In this document: positions 4,704 through 8,601 of the stretch, in pieces
Numbering within the stretch: position 1 is the stretch's first letter
How the letters are laid out: each line of letters begins with the position of its first letter
From: JANNHK01 sp034408875
Lineage (GTDB): Bacteria; Actinomycetota; Acidimicrobiia; IMCC26256; PALSA-610
DNA length: 8,601 bases
Assembly: GCA_034408875.1 (NCBI GenBank)
Contig: JAWXCJ010000030.1
Coordinates: 1 to 8,601 of the forward strand
Direction: 5' to 3'
Program-made: the position numbers and the translations under genes
Notes under the pieces: generated by a model
Told to the model about the DNA's origin: nothing
The model's database searches: none
Seen by the model: only the letters and a program-made list of their open reading frames with translations

Positions 4704-7088
4704 TTACTCGAAGTGTGCGGCGACGACGTCGACGACGCGGCGGCCGGCTTCGATGGGGCCGAGGTCGTTGCGCTCCATCAGCACGGCCGAACCGATGAGG
4801 GTTGCGCCGCCGGTTGCGAGCCATGCCCAGGTCGGGATGCCTGCGGCTGTGTCGAACGATTCGTGTGCGACGATCGCGACGAGCGTCGCAGTGCCCAACA
4901 GCAGGGGCGCAGCGAGGCGGCGTGACCCGCCGACGACAACCGCGATGACACCGACCGTTCCGGCGAACACAGCGTGCCACGCGTCGCCACCGTCGAGCCG
5001 TTCGGCCATACCGGCCGCCGCGAGGAGGCCGATGGCCGGTCCGTACGCAACCCACGAGTTCGTGGTGCGTCCGTTCTGCCGGCTGACGATGCCCGCCACG
5101 AGCAACTGGAGCGCGACCGGGAGCGCGTACGCCTCGGCGGCGAGCACTTGGTTCGTCGCCAACGTCAACCAGATCCCGAGCGTTGCGACGACGCCACCGA
5201 TGTGTGCGATCTCGGCTTTGGCGAAAAGCAGGCCCTGGCCGATCGCGAGGAACCCCAAGATGATGAGCGCGGGCCCGAGCGTGTCGGGCTGTGCAGTGGC
5301 GGCGAGCACGCCGAATGCTCCCGACACAAGCGCCGCGAGTTGCAGCGGCTGATGCCACGGCGCCGGCGTGAGCATCGACAGCCCGAGCCACACCGCCGCG
5401 GCAACGCACAGCGCGAGGCCTGCGACACCGACGCCCAGCCCGGCCAGATCGGCCAGCGCGAACTGCGCTAGCACGAGCGGGAACACGGCCGCTTGGGCCA
5501 GCACGACCCTGCCCCTCGGCACGGCTTCGCCGGCTGCGAGCACGGTGAGCAACAACGCGGGGATGAGGAGATCGCCCGTCGGCCAACCCAACATGGGGAT
5601 CAGGCCCGCGAACGCCAGGATCCGTGCGGCGTCTCCGGACCCTTCGCCCCGCAGGTCGGCCGTGACGGCCAGGAGCCAGCAGCACGCGACCCAGGCGATG
5701 GCGGCCGGGATGTGGCCGACGACCTCGCTTCCGACAACGACGCCGAGCGCGAGGGTGAGCGATCCGACGACGACGCCGAGCGCACGCTCTTCGTCGGTCG
5801 CCTTCGCGAACACGAGTGCGACGGCGAGGACAAGCGTCGAAGCGACGCCGACCGCGAAGGCGATGTCCGGGTCAGTTGCACCGACGACTGCGGCGTACGA
5901 GACGAGGCCCGCAACGAGCGGGATCGCGTACTGCTTGACGAGTGCGGTCGCGACGACTGCAAAACCGAACGCCGACACGGCGACGATCAACGCGTCCGAT
6001 GTCGCGACGCCGACCGCGGTCAAGCCCCAGATCGCGGCGAGCGGCGCCAGTTCCCAGCGTTCGTGCCGGATGCCCGCAACGACCCACGCGAGCCCGGTGA
6101 TCGCGCACGCGATGGCCGTGAGCCCGTCGGGTTCGCCGTCCAGCGCGATGAAGAGGATGCCGGTCACCGCGGCGACGGCGGTCGGGACGATCGCCATGAC
6201 CTCGGCGATCAGGCCCACGACGTTGCCGGGTTCCCGCCAGAACGCGTCGCGCTTCGCGAGCAACGCGCCGACCTCGACGAGAAGGAACAGCGAAGGTATC
6301 GCGAGGACCTCGACGACCGTGGGCACCGTTGCCGCGCTCCACGCAGCAATGCCGTGTGCGACTAGTGCAGCGAGCCCGATGATCGCGAGCGCCGGCTCGT
6401 TGCGGCGTTGTGCGGCGCGGGCGATGACTCCCGCGGAGATGAGGCCCGCAGCGATCGACAGGTACCACGGTGTACCGGCGAGGACGCCGATCTCTTCGGC
6501 AACCTCGCGACTCGACACGATGTCGTTGAGCGCGAATGCGACGACGGGTGCCAGTCCTGCGACGCACGCCCATGCCCAGGCGTGTCGTTCCGTCACGGTG
6601 AACCAGCATCCGCCGACAGCCGCGATGGCAAGCACGAGTGGCGCGGGCACGCCGGTCATGGCTCCGAGGCCCGCCGTGGTGGCGACGACACCGGCCGCCG
6701 CGGCCGCCGCGAGAACCGCCGAATGACTGCGCGACGCGAGCAGCGAGAGTGCCCCGACCGAGAGCAGTCCGGTGGCGAACAGCAACTCGGGCCAGTCGAG
6801 CCCGATGCGCAATGCGATCGCGGCACCGTCGACGGGGATGAGCAGCGCCCCCAGGTGAAAGAGCGCGGTTCCTGTCGCCGGGAGCTTGGCGCGGACGCGG
6901 TCGCCGATGAGCACCGCGGCGCCCGTCAAGCCGACGAGCACCGCGAGCTTTGCGCCCTCGGGAATGTCGTCCCAACGGGTCGCGACGAACACGGTCGCCG
7001 CGGCGAGGATGAGGAAGGCGCCGGTCGCGGCGACCCAGAGCGCGCCGGTTCGGCGACCAGGAGTCGCGTCTACTTGGGTTTCAGTCAT
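4704..7088 (-). CDS. large polytopic membrane protein of unknown function (DUF2157-like N terminus)
   Basis: This 794-residue integral membrane protein has about 20-25 hydrophobic segments by eye from residue 15 to about 775, with very short loops and almost no soluble domain. The N-terminal part (GALWVAATGAFLILAAATVF, VATRWDDIPEGAKLAVLVG, then ALFHLGALLIPVDGAAIALR) resembles DUF2157-type membrane proteins, whose WDDIP/PxxxKL pattern follows the first helix. The C terminus ends in a short amphipathic stretch (EAGRRVVDVVAAHFE). No catalytic motif was recognised. The start is ATG 7088, set by a 4-base ATGA overlap with the acyltransferase stop; the much longer open frame upstream in the same phase is a shadow of that gene. 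Tight coupling to a membrane acyltransferase suggests it works with it, for example as a flippase, carrier or scaffold for an envelope glycan or lipid, but that is inference. Composition is Ala/Val/Leu/Gly-rich throughout, with no frameshift seen. Confidence 0.8.
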   Translation of the reverse strand: MTETQVDATPGRRTGALWVAATGAFLILAAATVFVATRWDDIPEGAKLAVLVGLTGAAVLIGDRVRAKLPATGTALFHLGALLIPVDGAAIALRIGLDWPELLFATGLLSVGALSLLASRSHSAVLAAAAAAGVVATTAGLGAMTGVPAPLVLAIAAVGGCWFTVTERHAWAWACVAGLAPVVAFALNDIVSSREVAEEIGVLAGTPWYLSIAAGLISAGVIARAAQRRNEPALAIIGLAALVAHGIAAWSAATVPTVVEVLAIPSLFLLVEVGALLAKRDAFWREPGNVVGLIAEVMAIVPTAVAAVTGILFIALDGEPDGLTAIACAITGLAWVVAGIRHERWELAPLAAIWGLTAVGVATSDALIVAVSAFGFAVVATALVKQYAIPLVAGLVSYAAVVGATDPDIAFAVGVASTLVLAVALVFAKATDEERALGVVVGSLTLALGVVVGSEVVGHIPAAIAWVACCWLLAVTADLRGEGSGDAARILAFAGLIPMLGWPTGDLLIPALLLTVLAAGEAVPRGRVVLAQAAVFPLVLAQFALADLAGLGVGVAGLALCVAAAVWLGLSMLTPAPWHQPLQLAALVSGAFGVLAATAQPDTLGPALIILGFLAIGQGLLFAKAEIAHIGGVVATLGIWLTLATNQVLAAEAYALPVALQLLVAGIVSRQNGRTTNSWVAYGPAIGLLAAAGMAERLDGGDAWHAVFAGTVGVIAVVVGGSRRLAAPLLLGTATLVAIVAHESFDTAAGIPTWAWLATGGATLIGSAVLMERNDLGPIEAGRRVVDVVAAHFE

Positions 7089-8416
7089 TGCGCTGTTCCT
7101 TTGGTGAGAGCGGGCGCGGTGTGTGTCACCGCGACCCGGAGGAGGACCAGACCGAGCGCCGCCGGAACGAAGGTCCGGAGCGGTTCGAGTTCTGCCAGGT
7201 TGGAGAGTGCGAGACCGATGATCCCGGCGGCCAGCAACGTGGCGCCGATCGCCGCGACGACCGCTGCGTACGGACCGTTGGCGACGGGTGTCGCCGGGCG
7301 CGGACGCTCGGTGCGTCCGAGCAGCGAGACGACGACGAGGAGCGGAATACTCGCGGCGAGCACCCAGAGCGGACGCGTCGCCCACCAGAGCGCAGTGCCG
7401 CCGGCAGGCTGCGGGAACCCAAGCGGAAGGAGCACCGCGACCGCGAGGAGCATCGCGCTGAGGTGCCAGAGGAACACCGTCATGATCACGCCGTTGCCGG
7501 CGACGACGGCCGTCCACACCCGCTTGCGCTGCAACCACCGTTGCGCAGCCGGGCGCACCAACATCGCGAGCGCGACCTGCAGCACCGCGAGCACCGCGAG
7601 GCACACGGTCGGGGGCGACATGTTCGAGACCTTGCCGACGCCGACCATCGAGCCGGGGTACGGCCCGAACGTGGTGAGCGCGGCGAGTGTCGCGACCGCA
7701 CCGGCGAAGATGGCGACGAGCTGCCGGGGTGCGATGCGGGCGAGTGAGCCGTCGGCGTAGAAGAAGCCGAGCTGTTGCGCGAACAGCCAGATGAAGAGCA
7801 TGTTGGCGTAGCCGACCGTTCCCGAGTTGGCGGCGAAGCGCATGAAGTCGGCGACGACCGCGGCACCGACGAGCGCGGCGGGCACGAATACCCGGTAGCG
7901 GGCGTGCAGGTCGCGCATGACCGGAGCCAACGTCGAGACGACGAGGTACACGGCCACGAACCACAGCGGCTGGCACACGAGGCGCGTGGCCTTGACGAGC
8001 ACGGCGTGGTCGATGCCGCCACGCTCGAGCGCGAACGCAAGCGGGACCCAGATCGCCATGAGGACGATGACCGGGCGGATGAGGCGCTGCACGCGGCCGG
8101 CGACGAACTCGCCGTAGCCGCGGCCCTTGCGACGGTACGCGTCGATCGTCGTGAAGTTCGAGAAGCCGCCGACGAAGAAGAAGATCGGCATCACCTGGAG
8201 CAGCCAGGTCAGGAGCCAAAGGCCGGGCACCATGCCGAGCACGTTCTCGGTCGAAAGCTCGCCGTTGTTCAGGGTCACGACGGCCATCAGCCAGTGCCCG
8301 AGTACCACCACGCCGATCGACGCGACGCGCAGGAAGTCGACGTACCGGTCACGGGTGTCCGGGGTGAGCCGGGCCAGGTCCGCGGCGGTGACTCGGGGTT
8401 CGGCCGTGGTGGTCAT
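7085..8416 (-). CDS. acyltransferase-3 family membrane O-acyltransferase
   Basis: This 443-residue inner-membrane enzyme is predicted to transfer an acyl (often acetyl) group to a sugar or lipid of the cell surface. After a 20-residue soluble leader, residues 22-42 (RDRYVDFLRVASIGVVVLGHW) carry the family signature, including the R-x10-H motif (R30, H41) linked to catalysis in acyltransferase-3 proteins. A second conserved stretch is MPIFFFVGGFSNFTT (76-90) followed by a basic loop YRRKGRGYGEFVAGRVQRLIRP, here broken into Y94-G101 and F104-P115. LCQPLW-like VCQPLWFVAVYLV (147-159) is also typical. About ten or eleven membrane helices are seen, normal for the family. There is no extra SGNH domain. 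It overlaps the upstream small ORF (ATGA at 8416) and the downstream membrane protein (ATGA at 7088), so all three are probably translated together. Family assignment is firm; the acceptor is unknown. Confidence 0.9.
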   Translation of the reverse strand: MTTTAEPRVTAADLARLTPDTRDRYVDFLRVASIGVVVLGHWLMAVVTLNNGELSTENVLGMVPGLWLLTWLLQVMPIFFFVGGFSNFTTIDAYRRKGRGYGEFVAGRVQRLIRPVIVLMAIWVPLAFALERGGIDHAVLVKATRLVCQPLWFVAVYLVVSTLAPVMRDLHARYRVFVPAALVGAAVVADFMRFAANSGTVGYANMLFIWLFAQQLGFFYADGSLARIAPRQLVAIFAGAVATLAALTTFGPYPGSMVGVGKVSNMSPPTVCLAVLAVLQVALAMLVRPAAQRWLQRKRVWTAVVAGNGVIMTVFLWHLSAMLLAVAVLLPLGFPQPAGGTALWWATRPLWVLAASIPLLVVVSLLGRTERPRPATPVANGPYAAVVAAIGATLLAAGIIGLALSNLAELEPLRTFVPAALGLVLLRVAVTHTAPALTKGTAQ

Positions 8417-8526
8417 GACCGGCCCGCCTCAGGGGTGCGCAGCGCCTGCATGAGCAGGGCGAGGCGGGTGGCCCGGCGGAGCTGCGAGTAGCTCGCCGGC
8501 GGGTTCCAGATCGTGTGCTGTGTCAT
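8413..8526 (-). CDS. 37-residue small protein leading the acyltransferase operon
   Basis: The ORF runs from ATG 8526 to a TGA overlapping the acyltransferase ATG in the ATGA form. The product (MTQHTIWNPPASYSQLRRAT..., ending RTPEAGRS) has a polar N terminus and one amphipathic, basic helix-like stretch (QLRRATRLALLMQALR). It has no signal peptide, membrane span or known motif. There is no Shine-Dalgarno before the ATG, but a -10-like GATGCT ends six bases upstream, consistent with leaderless expression. It may be a functional small protein or a translational leader for the acyltransferase. The frame is open further upstream to GTG 8598, but that part overlaps the promoter-like palindrome and looks non-coding. 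Confidence 0.5.
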   Translation of the reverse strand: MTQHTIWNPPASYSQLRRATRLALLMQALRTPEAGRS

Positions 8527-8532
8527 GGGTCG

Positions 8533-8580
8533 AGCATCAGGCCGGGAGGCCCCCGATCCCATCGGGCGAAACCCCCAATG
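8533..8580 (-). promoter_or_regulatory. promoter/operator-like region of the acyltransferase operon
   Basis: The 75 bases upstream of the small ORF show no convincing gene. On the minus strand they hold CATTGGGGGTTTCGCCCG (8580-8563), overlapping a perfect palindrome CCCGAT-GGG-ATCGGG (8566-8552), then a -10-like GATGCT (8538-8533) six bases before ATG 8526. No good -35 is present at the right distance, and the palindrome lies at about -27 to -41, which would suit an activator. GC-rich promoters of similar appearance occur in actinobacteria, but the regulator is not identified. Confidence 0.4.
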
Positions 8581-8601
8581 ACCGCTGGGTCTCACCACGA
8601 C

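Noticed and set aside
5368..6726. Plus-strand 452-residue frame opposite the membrane protein
   Set aside because: Ala/Thr/Ser/Pro-rich low-complexity antisense shadow with no recognisable motif.
6408..7760. Plus-strand 450-residue frame opposite the membrane protein and acyltransferase
   Set aside because: Arg/Gly/Asp-rich composition and antisense position across two solid genes.
7089..8219. Upstream extension of the membrane-protein frame through the acyltransferase gene
   Set aside because: It is an out-of-frame Arg/Pro-rich reading of the acyltransferase; hydrophobic segments begin only after ATG 7088.

Overview
The window is GC-rich DNA with coding capacity almost entirely on the minus strand. 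Strong G/C third positions, frequent GTG starts, 4-base ATGA/GTGA gene overlaps, and leaderless-looking promoters point to an actinomycete-like bacterium (Actinomycetota). This is a judgement from style and protein families, not from a marker gene. Transcription runs from high to low coordinates.

Region A (8601 to 4704) is one apparent operon of three overlapping genes. A 37-residue small ORF (8526-8413) overlaps an acyltransferase-3 family membrane O-acyltransferase (8416-7085) by ATGA. That gene overlaps a 794-residue polytopic membrane protein of unknown function (7088-4704), again by ATGA. The 75 bases upstream of the small ORF hold a GC-rich promoter-like region with a palindrome, and the start is placed as in a leaderless mRNA. 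A perfect 14-bp hairpin (4629-4661) lies downstream of the operon. The genes look like a cell-surface modification module.

Region B (4591 to 1946) is an amino-acid module: a threonine-aldolase-type PLP lyase (4578-3523), a GntR/FCD regulator overlapping it by GTGA (3526-2858), then a 69-bp gap and a clavaminate-synthase-like Fe(II)/2-oxoglutarate dioxygenase of the AsnO/VioC type (2788-1946). An inverted repeat, ATTGGTC-N8-GACCAAT, sits over the dioxygenase start region and is a good candidate operator for the regulator. The chemistry fits together: the dioxygenase family makes beta-hydroxy amino acids and the aldolase family cleaves them to glycine plus an aldehyde.

Region C (1898 to 117) looks partly decayed. 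An NTF2/SnoaL-like small protein gene is interrupted by a single in-frame TAA (1572-1898). It overlaps by GTGA a SUKH (SMI1/KNR4) protein with an OB-fold-like C-terminal segment (1575-547). This is followed by a small P-loop nucleotide kinase whose middle appears deleted with a frame change (489-117). The first ~115 bases hold a short hairpin and possibly the first codons of another minus-strand gene. No tRNA, rRNA, CRISPR array, insertion sequence or plus-strand gene could be supported.
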